Shown: in pieces, positions 1 to 7,348 of the stretch
How positions within the stretch are numbered: position 1 is the stretch's first letter
Layout: each line of letters begins with the position of its first letter
Assembly: GCA_002344895.1 (NCBI GenBank)
Contig: DDUR01000100.1
Span: forward strand, 1-38,790
Length of the DNA: 38,790 nt
Source: Ignavibacteria bacterium UBA2333
GTDB taxonomy: Bacteria > Bacteroidota > Ignavibacteria > Kapaibacteriales > Kapaibacteriaceae
Reading direction: 5' to 3'
The notes under the pieces: generated by a model
What the model saw: the letters and a program-made list of their open reading frames with translations, nothing else
Database searches by the model: none
What the model was told of the DNA's origin: nothing
Translations under genes and position numbers: made by a program

Positions 1-27
1 GGGAAGATGTGGGAAGGTGGGGGATAC
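1..27. repeat. Edge of a G-rich ~10-bp tandem array
   Basis: The window opens inside a short G-rich array of imperfect 10-bp units (gggaagatgt, gggaaggtgg, then gggata). The unit matches the larger array at 7174-7251. It is probably the right end of an array continuing to the left of the window. It lies just beyond the terminator of the minus-strand anti-sigma operon. Confidence 0.6.
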
Positions 28-70
28 AAAAAACGGCGGCGGAAGCTGAGAAGAAGCTTACCGCCGCCGT
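28..70 (-). terminator. Rho-independent terminator of the sigma/anti-sigma operon
   Basis: The arms at 33-47 and 55-70 pair over about 15 bp, including the GC-rich acggcggcgg/ccgccgccgt, with one bulged base and a short loop. Read on the minus strand, the stem is followed by six T (the A-run at 28-33). It sits 20 bp past the anti-sigma stop codon. Confidence 0.85.
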
Positions 71-89
71 ACTCACACCATGTAGGGCA

Positions 90-1043
90 TTATTTCTCGA
101 TTGCTTGTAGTGCTGCTTCGTAGACCGAAACGTCCAGCAGGGCACGTTTGCCGGTATTGATGGCTTGACGGTAGTAATTGGCAGCAAGTCGTTCATTTCC
201 GCGAGAAGACTCGTAGCGGGCGAGTTCACCCAGGGCCTTCACCTCATAGTCAGCTACGCGTGATGTGCGGGCATACTCAAGTGCGCGTTGAAGCATTGAT
301 TGCAGCTCATCGGTTTTTCCTGCCGAGCGAAGCTCGTTGGCTAGAGATAGTGCCAATCGGGCAGCCGCTAAACTATTCCCAGAAGCAACGGCACGATCCA
401 GTTCAGCACGGGTCCGTGTTACAGCATCATCATTGGGATTGTCAACCTTGGCCGTTCCATCTGCTGATGCAGATGGTACACTTGTTTGTGCTGTCGTTGG
501 TGATACGTGTTGATCTCGTTCGGATGGAGATACCAGACGTGAAGATTCAGGTGTGGATCTTGTTAGGGGGCTTTGAGAAGGGGCCTCGGAACGCACATCT
601 GTAGATTGATCAATGTGCTGCGTGGCAGTAGGTGGTGCGACACGTTCAGGAGTAGGTGTATTCACGCGAACGGTTTCAGAGACGATCGCTGAACTATCCC
701 CTGAGTCATTCATTGATGTGAACCACAGCGTTGTTCCGACGGCGACGAGAGCTACAGACGCACCACCAATCCATGCCCAGATGGAAGAGAGTCCCGTAAA
801 CAGGCCTGAGGAGACGGGTGCGGCGACAACCTTAGCGGCAACGACGTTCTCCACGTTATGAAGAAAGTCGGCGGGAGCCATTCCACGTGGCGCCGACGTC
901 GAGAGGAGGTCTTCCAGGGCGAGCATTTCGCGGACCTCCGAGGCATAACTTGGATTCGCGGCCTGCCGGGCCTCGAATTCAAGCAACTCGTCTTCGCTCA
1001 GTGAGCGATCGAGAAAGCCGGAGAGAAGTTCTTCGTTCGTCAT
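90..1043 (-). CDS. Putative membrane anti-sigma factor with TPR-like C-terminus
   Basis: This 317-residue protein probably holds the neighbouring ECF sigma factor inactive at the inner membrane. Its start codon overlaps the sigma stop as ATGA. Residues 1-75 form an acidic, helical cytoplasmic region resembling anti-sigma N-termini; no zinc-binding His-Cys motif is visible. A single membrane segment lies near 86-109. A low-complexity Ser/Thr/Pro linker (about 115-210) leads to an Ala/Leu-rich helical C-terminus (about 212-315) with TPR-like character (LARYESSRGNERLAANYYRQA). The anti-sigma role is inferred from genetic context and topology, because the primary sequence has no decisive motif. 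The periplasmic TPR-like part could be the sensor. A hypothetical membrane protein with another role cannot be excluded. Confidence 0.7.
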   Translation of the reverse strand: MTNEELLSGFLDRSLSEDELLEFEARQAANPSYASEVREMLALEDLLSTSAPRGMAPADFLHNVENVVAAKVVAAPVSSGLFTGLSSIWAWIGGASVALVAVGTTLWFTSMNDSGDSSAIVSETVRVNTPTPERVAPPTATQHIDQSTDVRSEAPSQSPLTRSTPESSRLVSPSERDQHVSPTTAQTSVPSASADGTAKVDNPNDDAVTRTRAELDRAVASGNSLAAARLALSLANELRSAGKTDELQSMLQRALEYARTSRVADYEVKALGELARYESSRGNERLAANYYRQAINTGKRALLDVSVYEAALQAIEK

Positions 1044-1624
1044 CGCAGTTCGTCGAGAATCGGGGACATTGTTTGCTGAAGGAGTTTTTTTGCCCGAAAG
1101 ACTCTGACCTTTGCCAGAGAAACTGTTATACCGAGAAGCTGGGCAATGTCTTCATACGGCAAATCATCGAAGTACTTCATCTCAAGGGCCTCGCGGAATT
1201 CCTCCGGAAGCTTGTCAATTGCTTCTCGAAGGGCCTGTTTTAGGAGGAAATCACCGCCGGATCTTGATTCGTCCTCTTCGGGAGGTAACGTGTCATCCGT
1301 TATCTCCGTGGTGAACTTCCTATTGCGGAGGGCTTTCAGACAGTGATTACGAGCAATCGTGAAAAGCCAGGCCGCAAAACTGCCGTCAATGAAGGATTTT
1401 CGTTTGTCAAACACCGTCAGAGCTACCGTCTGAAACATGTCCTGAGCCTCTTCATGGCTACCAAGAGCCCTCAGACAGTAGGCGTAGATACGCTTGTCAT
1501 ACCTCCTGAACAGTGTCCGGAAGGCTTGCTCATCGTTCCCGTCGCGAACATGCGCGAACAGGTCCTCATCCGACAGTAGCGTGTACGTCATTGGTTCTGT
1601 TTCGGTTCGTTCACAAGAAACCAC
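1040..1624 (-). CDS. ECF (sigma-70 family) RNA polymerase sigma factor
   Basis: This 194-residue protein directs RNA polymerase to a specific regulon. Region 2 is clear near residues 28-100 (AFRTLFRRYDKRIYAYCLRA, then EEAQDMFQTV and WLFTIARNHCLKALR). Region 4 is near 130-185 (LPEEFREALEMKYFDDLPYE, IAQLLGITVSLAKVRVFRAK), a typical helix-turn-helix. The start is uncertain: a GTG at 1624 overlaps a GAGGTGG Shine-Dalgarno-like stretch, while an ATG at 1591 begins with the more family-like MTYTLLSDEDLFAHV but has no close Shine-Dalgarno. The gene is first in a two-gene operon with the anti-sigma gene and diverges from the outer-membrane protein gene at 1708, a plausible target. No subfamily can be assigned by eye. 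Confidence 0.93.
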   Translation of the reverse strand: MVSCERTETEPMTYTLLSDEDLFAHVRDGNDEQAFRTLFRRYDKRIYAYCLRALGSHEEAQDMFQTVALTVFDKRKSFIDGSFAAWLFTIARNHCLKALRNRKFTTEITDDTLPPEEDESRSGGDFLLKQALREAIDKLPEEFREALEMKYFDDLPYEDIAQLLGITVSLAKVRVFRAKKLLQQTMSPILDELR

Positions 1625-1657
1625 CTCTGGGAAAAGCGTTACAGGTGACGTTGTGCG

Positions 1658-1665
1658 TACATTTG
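1658..1665 (+). promoter_or_regulatory. Possible Bacteroidota-type -7 element (TACATTTG)
   Basis: TACATTTG fits the TAnnTTTG -7 consensus known from Bacteroidota sigma-ABfr promoters. It lies 42 bp before the barrel-protein start. No clear TTTG -33 element is at the expected distance; TTACAG at 1639 is only a weak candidate. A single short match, so tentative. Confidence 0.25.
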
Positions 1666-1666
1666 C

Positions 1667-1681
1667 TCATTCATTCATTCA
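1667..1681. repeat. TCAT tetranucleotide repeat (3.75 copies)
   Basis: Three perfect TCAT copies plus three bases of a fourth lie in the divergent region between the sigma factor and the barrel-protein gene, 26 bp before the latter's start. Short enough to be chance, but positioned where slippage could alter a leader. Confidence 0.6.
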
Positions 1682-1707
1682 AGTACCACGAGGCAAGGGG
1701 TTCGCCC

Positions 1708-2445
1708 ATGAAGGGTTACATGAAGGTTGCAGTAGCTGGATTTGCGCTGGCTCTCAATATGTTGTCAGTTTCTGCTCAGGAATCAACAGAAGAAATCGTA
1801 CCTACGGCCTATAGACTCGGCGTTGGTGTCCACGTCTTCTTCGCCGCCGGCTCCATCAATTCGGTTGCCGGTGAAGGGCGAAAAGTGAATCCAGACATTC
1901 ACTTCTTACCGGCATTTGGCGCTACAATCTATGCACCGTTCAGCATGAAGAACAATCTTGGTGCACGTCTCGACGTTGGAATTAATGAGGTTGGTACTCG
2001 AATCAGACCATATGAGTACTATGATAGTAAGTCCAACTTTGAAGGTTACTTCATTGAGCGCTACCGATACTTCACCATCGCACCACAGCTCAATTTTGCT
2101 GGTGTTACGTTAGGTGCCGGTTTCAATTTCCCGATGTCAGGAAGAATGTGGCATCCTGATCGTGGAGACGAGGATTTTTTTGTTGACCGTGAGACGCTGA
2201 AAACAGCCATTGATATCCGTATCGGCGGTATGATTAAGGCGTGGGAGTCACCCGTCGGCAAACTCTATGTTGATGTACAAGCCAGCTACTGGGTATCAGG
2301 ATTGTACGAAAAAGATATGTATACCAATGGTTCGCCCGTTGGTCAGTACGGAGAACCGAATGTAACGTCAAGGACAATCGAGGATAACGTGCCCGGTTCC
2401 TTCCGTGTTGGCGTGTCCTATCTCTTTGATATCAACTTTAAATAA
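1708..2445 (+). CDS. Outer-membrane beta-barrel-like protein
   Basis: A 245-residue exported protein of unknown specific function. The upstream reading frame extends to 1513, but ATG 1708 is preferred because AAGGGG lies 8 nt upstream and it begins a signal peptide (MKGYMKVAVAGFALALNMLS, cleaved after VSAQ). A second in-frame ATG at 1720 is also possible. The mature part has alternating aromatic/hydrophobic strands (YFTIAPQLNFAGVTLGAGFN, VGKLYVDVQASYWVSG) and ends in FRVGVSYLFDINFK, an aromatic terminal strand typical of outer-membrane barrels. It heads an apparent operon with two lipoproteins (21-bp and 34-bp gaps), suggesting a barrel plus lipoprotein assembly at the outer membrane. This role is inferred from fold style and context. 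Confidence 0.8.
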   Translation: MKGYMKVAVAGFALALNMLSVSAQESTEEIVPTAYRLGVGVHVFFAAGSINSVAGEGRKVNPDIHFLPAFGATIYAPFSMKNNLGARLDVGINEVGTRIRPYEYYDSKSNFEGYFIERYRYFTIAPQLNFAGVTLGAGFNFPMSGRMWHPDRGDEDFFVDRETLKTAIDIRIGGMIKAWESPVGKLYVDVQASYWVSGLYEKDMYTNGSPVGQYGEPNVTSRTIEDNVPGSFRVGVSYLFDINFK

Positions 2446-2466
2446 TCACTACGAAGGCTCATAACC

Positions 2467-3165
2467 ATGAAACGCATACTTGAATTTGTTGGCATTGTTC
2501 TTGCCATATCGTTCGTGTTGACGTCTTGTGAAGATGGACCGTCGGGTGTACATCCAACAACGGAACTCACAACGGTAGCTCGACGAGGCGCTCCCTTTAA
2601 CGACACCTTGATTTTCACATACACAGCGCACGGAATTATGTCAGGCGACAGTATTCCGATGCGCCCGTTTCAGTTTGATCAATCCACGTTGAATGGTATC
2701 TCACTGTCACGAATGGAAGGCTCGGCTACTGAGACGGTACCAGATGAGGAACGCCAGGAAGATGCAGACTATCTCATGTTTGAGCTTCCTTCTATCGCAA
2801 CTGGACCAACGACATTTTCAGAGTGGGAGGTTGGTACGATCAGAATCGGAGGAAATGGTCCATCGGCATCTATGACGTCAGGACCGATGATTCGAATCAA
2901 CATGGTTGAATACTTCGGCGTCTCCGGTTCAATCGTCATCACAAATGTGTTGAAGGATGCATCGCGTGTATACGCGATTGAAGGATATCTGAGCGGAACA
3001 TTCAAAACCATTTGGCCGATTAACTTCGTGTCCGTTGGTGGATCCTTGCCACCGGGATTCGACGTAGCCAATCCTACTCTCGTTGGAAATGAACTGACGA
3101 TTCACTCAGTCCGCTTCCGTATGACATCTCAATCTGGCGTCGTGTATTCAGGAACGAATTTCTGA
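2467..3165 (+). CDS. Lipoprotein, first of a tandem paralogous pair
   Basis: A 232-residue predicted lipoprotein. The N-terminus is a lipoprotein signal peptide with lipobox LTSC (Cys21), followed by EDGPSGVHPTTEL. It aligns along its length with the next gene. Shared blocks include CEDGPSGVHP, RRGAPFND, HGI(M/L)SGDSI, GNG.SA.M.SGP, YFG..G..VIT.V.KD and GT(F)..IWP. No known domain is recognised. The mature part is rich in beta-type sequence and has no membrane segment, so it is probably a surface or periplasmic adhesin-like or structural lipoprotein. It lies between the barrel protein and its paralogue and probably shares their transcript. Confidence 0.8.
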   Translation: MKRILEFVGIVLAISFVLTSCEDGPSGVHPTTELTTVARRGAPFNDTLIFTYTAHGIMSGDSIPMRPFQFDQSTLNGISLSRMEGSATETVPDEERQEDADYLMFELPSIATGPTTFSEWEVGTIRIGGNGPSASMTSGPMIRINMVEYFGVSGSIVITNVLKDASRVYAIEGYLSGTFKTIWPINFVSVGGSLPPGFDVANPTLVGNELTIHSVRFRMTSQSGVVYSGTNF

Positions 3166-3199
3166 TGACGTTGGCCTCACCATCATCTGGATACAAAGC

Positions 3200-3871
3200 A
3201 TGAACAACGTAACAATCAAGATGTTTGCGGCTGTTGCCGTTATGCTTGTTCTCAGTGCATGCGAAGACGGACCTTCTGGTGTGCACCCCTCGACGGAACT
3301 CGACCAGGTCCGCCGACGTGGTGCTCCGTTTAACGACTCCTATACGGTGCGTCTTGCCGGACACGGAATTTTGTCGGGTGACAGTATTGCCATGAAGTCG
3401 TTCTTGTACGACACCGGACATGTCGCCTTTCAATCCTTCCTGCCTGCTACGATCATAACACTTGAGAACTCATCGGTTGATCGTGTTCAGCTTAAAACAG
3501 CGGGCAAACTGACCGCTCCGACGACGATTAACACGTGGGCCGTTGGCCCCATTTCTATTGCTGGAAATGGTGTCTCTGCAACAATGGAATCGGGTCCGTA
3601 CATCAATCATGAGGGACGGTCCTACTTTGGTATCAACGGCACGGTTGTCATTACACACGTCGCAAAGGACGAAGCTTTTGTGTACGGCGTGGAGGGCTAC
3701 CTGAATGGCACATTCCAATCCATTTGGCCAAAGGGTTTTGTACCTACCGCACAGAAGCCAGTCCCGGATGGATTTAGCGTTCAGTCACCAACACTCGTTG
3801 GTGACAAGCTTACTGTACATTCGTTACGATTCCGTACGACAATGGCGAACGGAGTTCGGTACGTGCAGTAA
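3200..3871 (+). CDS. Lipoprotein, second of a tandem paralogous pair
   Basis: A 223-residue lipoprotein homologous to its upstream neighbour. The lipobox is LSAC, again followed by EDGPSGVHP. The stretch after the lipid anchor is nearly identical in protein to the first copy, but the codons differ at many third positions. The duplication is therefore old and this segment has been kept by selection. The start at 3200 (MNNVTIKMFAAVAVML) could instead be the Met at 3221, which still gives a full signal peptide; neither has a strong Shine-Dalgarno. Transcription probably ends at the terminator at 3914-3952. Function unknown. Confidence 0.8.
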   Translation: MNNVTIKMFAAVAVMLVLSACEDGPSGVHPSTELDQVRRRGAPFNDSYTVRLAGHGILSGDSIAMKSFLYDTGHVAFQSFLPATIITLENSSVDRVQLKTAGKLTAPTTINTWAVGPISIAGNGVSATMESGPYINHEGRSYFGINGTVVITHVAKDEAFVYGVEGYLNGTFQSIWPKGFVPTAQKPVPDGFSVQSPTLVGDKLTVHSLRFRTTMANGVRYVQ

Positions 3872-3907
3872 CAGCCGATGTGGGAAATACATCCGTTTCG
3901 AACACGT

Positions 3908-3913
3908 TATAAT
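3908..3913 (+). promoter_or_regulatory. Perfect -10 hexamer (TATAAT) overlapping a terminator
   Basis: A perfect TATAAT ends one base before the left arm of the terminator at 3914. No good -35 is 16-18 bp upstream. If used, transcription would begin near 3919-3921, inside the left arm. The oxidoreductase mRNA would then have a leader of about 35 nt and would not contain the complete terminator stem. Confidence 0.4.
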
Positions 3914-3952
3914 ATCCCCGTTAACAACAGCGTTAACGGGGATTACTTTTTT
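3914..3952 (+). terminator. Rho-independent terminator of the barrel/lipoprotein operon
   Basis: A perfect 12-bp inverted repeat (atccccgttaac 3914-3925, gttaacggggat 3932-3943) has a 6-nt loop and is followed by tactttttt. It ends two bases before the start codon of the next gene, an unusually tight arrangement. Confidence 0.9.
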
Positions 3953-3954
3953 CT

Positions 3955-5103
3955 ATGACAACAACTCCTTCCTGGTGGGATCTAGACTCCACAACCGTCT
4001 ACGACGTTATCGTCGTTGGTGCGGGCATCATCGGCACACAGACAGCTATCGAGCTGGTCACGGAACGGCCTGAACTACGCGTGTTGCTCGTTGATCGGGG
4101 ACTACGTCCGACGGGTGCCAGCACACGAAACGCCGGCTTTGTATGTTTTGGATCGGCTGGTGAACTCTATGCTGATATGAAGGTTATGGGGCGAGAAGGG
4201 GCTCTCAATATCGTTCAACAACGAATTGAAGGACTGCACCTACTTTTACAACGTACACAAGGTTACGATATCGGATATGAAGAGAACGGAGGGCACGAAC
4301 TCTTCCTTCATCATCACGATGTACTTGATGTGCTTGATGATCTTAACGATGCCATGCAGCGCATCCGTCCAGGTAAAACGTATGAACGTCGGGATGACCT
4401 GATACCAACATTCGGATTCTCCCCGCTCGTGAAGAGTCTTGTTACCATTCACGGAGAGGGTACACTTCACAGTGGCAAACTGATGTCGGCACTTTGGCAC
4501 ATGGCTGAAGATCGCGGCGTTCGACTGCGGACAGGTTGTATGGTAGAATCCGTATCAGTACAGAGTAACGGTGTAACACTTCACTGCACCGATAGCCTGA
4601 GTCATGCCGATCTGCAGTGTGAGCACGTTGTTCTCGCGACAAATGCGGCAGGCGTGCTGATTGATGGAATTGATGTTCCGTTGAGGATGATAGAACCTGC
4701 TCGGGGACAAGTTGTTGTGACGGGGCCCCGTGCGAAGCAGCCCCTTCAAGGTTCATATCACTATGATGACGGATTCTACTATTTCAGAAGCCTGGGAAGT
4801 CGGATACTACTTGGTGGAGGAAGAAATACTGACATTGAACGCGAACGAACACATTCTTTCGATACGACATCTGAGATTCTGAGTGTCTTACGAGACGCAC
4901 TTGATCAGGTGATTGCTCCTGGTGAGAATCTCGCTATTGAACACTCGTGGGCTGGAACGATGGGATTTTCTGACGACAAGCAACCGCATGTTGACAGACT
5001 CCACGAGCGCTTAACACGCGCATTTGGTTGTAATGGAATGGGTGTAGCCCTTGGAGCCAACATTGCACGCACAACGGCGGCCTCCATCCTGAAATCGGCG
5101 TAA
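3955..5103 (+). CDS. FAD-dependent oxidoreductase (DAO / glycine-oxidase-like family)
   Basis: A 382-residue flavoprotein that probably oxidises an amine or amino acid. Residues about 14-45 form an FAD-binding Rossmann motif (YDVIVVGAGIIGTQTAIELV), and the second strand ends LLVDRG. The body has the DAO family's ARGQVVVTGP segment. The C-terminus contains HSWAGTMGFSDDKQPHVDRL and then GCNGMGVALGANIARTTA, the usual second FAD-contact region (GhnGhGvtlapg-type). No signal peptide is seen, so it is cytoplasmic. The start abuts a terminator; GGGGAT in the hairpin's right arm is the nearest Shine-Dalgarno-like sequence. It precedes rlmN by 10 bp. The substrate cannot be told from sequence. Confidence 0.88.
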   Translation: MTTTPSWWDLDSTTVYDVIVVGAGIIGTQTAIELVTERPELRVLLVDRGLRPTGASTRNAGFVCFGSAGELYADMKVMGREGALNIVQQRIEGLHLLLQRTQGYDIGYEENGGHELFLHHHDVLDVLDDLNDAMQRIRPGKTYERRDDLIPTFGFSPLVKSLVTIHGEGTLHSGKLMSALWHMAEDRGVRLRTGCMVESVSVQSNGVTLHCTDSLSHADLQCEHVVLATNAAGVLIDGIDVPLRMIEPARGQVVVTGPRAKQPLQGSYHYDDGFYYFRSLGSRILLGGGRNTDIERERTHSFDTTSEILSVLRDALDQVIAPGENLAIEHSWAGTMGFSDDKQPHVDRLHERLTRAFGCNGMGVALGANIARTTAASILKSA

Positions 5104-5113
5104 CTTTGCGGCT

Positions 5114-6208
5114 ATGGCAGTAGCAAAACGCGATATCGTAGCAGGCCCTCCGGAACTCAAGGGCAGATCGGTTCCAGATCTTGAGGTCATGATGTTGAAC
5201 CTCGGCGAGAAGAAGTACCGCGCTCAACAGGTCTATGACGCAATCTATGTAGAACGTCGGTCGACATTCGATGAGTTTACTGTTCTGCCTCAGGCCTTAC
5301 GAGAGAAGCTTGCTGCCGAGACGCGACTTGAAAGTGTTCGTGTTGACACTGTTCAACATAGTGATGATGGAACAAAAAAATTCCTGTTCACTCTGCATGA
5401 TGATCGAAAAGTTGAGAGTGTTCTCATTCCAAGCGAACTCATTGAAGATGATGGTCATCCACGTCGTCGAACACTCTGCGTCAGCACACAAGTTGGTTGT
5501 AATCTCGGATGTCAGTTTTGCGCCACAGCAACACTGAAACTCGCACGCAATCTCACAGCAGGTGAGATTGTTGATCAGTTCCTGCAGGCACAGCTCTACA
5601 GTACAAAGCCTATCACGAACGTCGTGTTTATGGGCATGGGCGAACCCATGAATAACTACGACAATGTTATGGCTGCCGTTGATATACTGAATGATCAACG
5701 AACAAAGATGGTTGCTCCTCGGCGGACAACACTGAGTACTGCAGGAGTTGTTCCTGGCATCATTCGTATGGCGGACGAGAAGCGAATCATTAAACTCGCT
5801 GTATCACTTCATGCAACAACACAGGGCGTTCGTGAGCAGCTAATGCCTATTGCAAAAAAGTGGCCACTTACGGAGTTGATGGAGGCCATTGAATACTACT
5901 ATCAGAAAACTCGGAAAAGTGTGACGTATGAATACATTCTATTTGAGGGCCTGAATGATGGCGAAGACGACGTTAAACGACTTGCCCGTCTTGCTCGTCG
6001 GTTACCGACCAAGGTGAACGTCATTCCGTTTCACGACATTGATTTTACTCATCCGCAGGGCTTTGCTGCTGATCTCCGTCCAACGTCTCCGCAGAAGTTT
6101 CAATGGTTTCTCGATAGGTTGCGGGAAGAAGGCGTACAAGTTTTTATTCGAAGTTCATCCGGACAGGATATCGACGCGGCCTGTGGGCAACTAGCATTGA
6201 GCGCATGA
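5114..6208 (+). CDS. rlmN: 23S rRNA / tRNA (adenine-C2)-methyltransferase RlmN
   Basis: A 364-residue radical-SAM enzyme that methylates C2 of A2503 in 23S rRNA, and of A37 in some tRNAs, in the cytoplasm. The [4Fe-4S] motif CxxxCxxC is at Cys129, Cys133 and Cys136 (GCNLGCQFCATATLKL). The mechanistic pair is present: Cys122 (TLCVSTQVG) and Cys357 in the GQDIDAACGQL motif. Their spacing to the cluster matches E. coli RlmN (118 and 355). GMGEPMNNYDNV is the family's SAM-binding GEP motif. Length is normal for the family. It follows the oxidoreductase by 10 bp and overlaps the next gene by ATGA, so the three genes are likely co-transcribed. Confidence 0.97.
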   Translation: MAVAKRDIVAGPPELKGRSVPDLEVMMLNLGEKKYRAQQVYDAIYVERRSTFDEFTVLPQALREKLAAETRLESVRVDTVQHSDDGTKKFLFTLHDDRKVESVLIPSELIEDDGHPRRRTLCVSTQVGCNLGCQFCATATLKLARNLTAGEIVDQFLQAQLYSTKPITNVVFMGMGEPMNNYDNVMAAVDILNDQRTKMVAPRRTTLSTAGVVPGIIRMADEKRIIKLAVSLHATTQGVREQLMPIAKKWPLTELMEAIEYYYQKTRKSVTYEYILFEGLNDGEDDVKRLARLARRLPTKVNVIPFHDIDFTHPQGFAADLRPTSPQKFQWFLDRLREEGVQVFIRSSSGQDIDAACGQLALSA

Positions 6209-7173
6209 AGTACCGTCCTCACACAACTCTTGTCGTCCTCTGTGTTCTCGTCGTCACTGGGCTACTATACTCGCAGCGTATGTATTCGCAAGAGCGTCAG
6301 GTCATGTCGCAAGAAGAGATCCGCGAGATAGCGGACAAGATTGAACTAGATGATGACATAGTATACTACATACGACTGTACAATGGTGATATTCTAACTG
6401 GACCGATTCGCGAGATCAGCGTTGATAGTGGCGGAACGAGTATTCGCGTGGCTGCACCGATTGGTCGCGCAAAGGTTTACCTCACAGAAGTTGCCTGGAT
6501 CGGAACATATGAGAGTATGTATCGACACTCTCATCGGCTGTACATCATGCCAACGGCAGAACCTATTGGATCTAACCACTTCGTTGGTCTGTGGGAGTTA
6601 CTCTTTCTCTATGGTGGTGTTGGAATTGGTGACGTCGTAAGTATAACAGCAGGGCGAAGCTTTGTCCCACAGATCGGATCAGAGAATCAGGCGAGTATCG
6701 TAAACCTCAAGGCCACCGTTGCACAGCAAGACAATGGACTCGTTGAGGGTGGTAAACAGTTTTATGCCGTTGGTGCTACAGCTGGCTGGTTAGGTGACGT
6801 AAACTTTATGGGGCATGTCTATGGAGTTGCCACATTTACCGGCAAACGCACACGCGTAAGCACCATGATGTTTGCAAAGATTGCTGGAGAAGATCTGTAC
6901 GTGTTAAACGGTGCCACGCTGTTTAATCCATTTACGTTCCCGTATGCAACCGGTACAATTGGAGTAGCACTAGGACTCGACACACGGTTCTCATCACATC
7001 ACGACATGCGATTTATTGCTGAACTATGGAATGCCGACATCACCCGACCAAGTAATACGATCTTGATGCTCGGTGCACGACTTGCTAATACATCATTGTC
7101 GATGGACTTTGGCATGATGGTCACACCTGGTCCTGGTGTACTGCCCGTTGTGAACGTAGCGTGGACGCCGTAG
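6205..7173 (+). CDS. Exported protein of unknown function
   Basis: A 322-residue protein I do not recognise. The N-terminus is a signal peptide or membrane anchor (TTLVVLCVLVVTGLLYSQ). Residues about 45-110 contain YIRLYNGDILTGPIREISVD, resembling small strand-rich 'ligand-to-response' modules seen in exported proteins of this group. The remainder alternates glycine and hydrophobic residues (LLFLYGGVGIGDVVSITAGR, LGARLANTSLSMDFGMMVTP), suggesting a beta-rich, possibly barrel-like fold. The start overlaps the rlmN stop (ATGA), so translation is probably coupled. The stop codon TAG is followed at once by a G-rich tandem array. Confidence 0.75.
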   Translation: MKYRPHTTLVVLCVLVVTGLLYSQRMYSQERQVMSQEEIREIADKIELDDDIVYYIRLYNGDILTGPIREISVDSGGTSIRVAAPIGRAKVYLTEVAWIGTYESMYRHSHRLYIMPTAEPIGSNHFVGLWELLFLYGGVGIGDVVSITAGRSFVPQIGSENQASIVNLKATVAQQDNGLVEGGKQFYAVGATAGWLGDVNFMGHVYGVATFTGKRTRVSTMMFAKIAGEDLYVLNGATLFNPFTFPYATGTIGVALGLDTRFSSHHDMRFIAELWNADITRPSNTILMLGARLANTSLSMDFGMMVTPGPGVLPVVNVAWTP

Positions 7174-7251
7174 GTGGGGGAAGATGGGGGAAGATGAGGG
7201 AAGATGGGGGAAGATGGGGGAAGATGGGGGATGATGGGGGATGATGGGGGA
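7174..7251. repeat. G-rich tandem array of 10-bp units (gggggaagat)
   Basis: About 7.7 units of aagatggggg, with one aagatgaggg and two atgatggggg variants, begin directly after the stop codon at 7173. Eight G-runs, seven of them of five G, are separated by 5 nt on the plus strand, a pattern able to form G-quadruplexes. A matching array edge lies at 1-27. There are no spacers, so it is not a CRISPR. Confidence 0.95.
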
Positions 7252-7348
7252 GCCACCTCGGTAATTTTATGTGGTCGAGAATTTTACCGCGAAGAAACCA
7301 AAGGCGGCAATCCTTGTTGTGTTGTCTATCAAACAAGCAGGAGTTACT

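Noticed and set aside
7174..7251. CRISPR-like array
   Set aside because: Units are contiguous and have no unique spacers; no cas genes are nearby.
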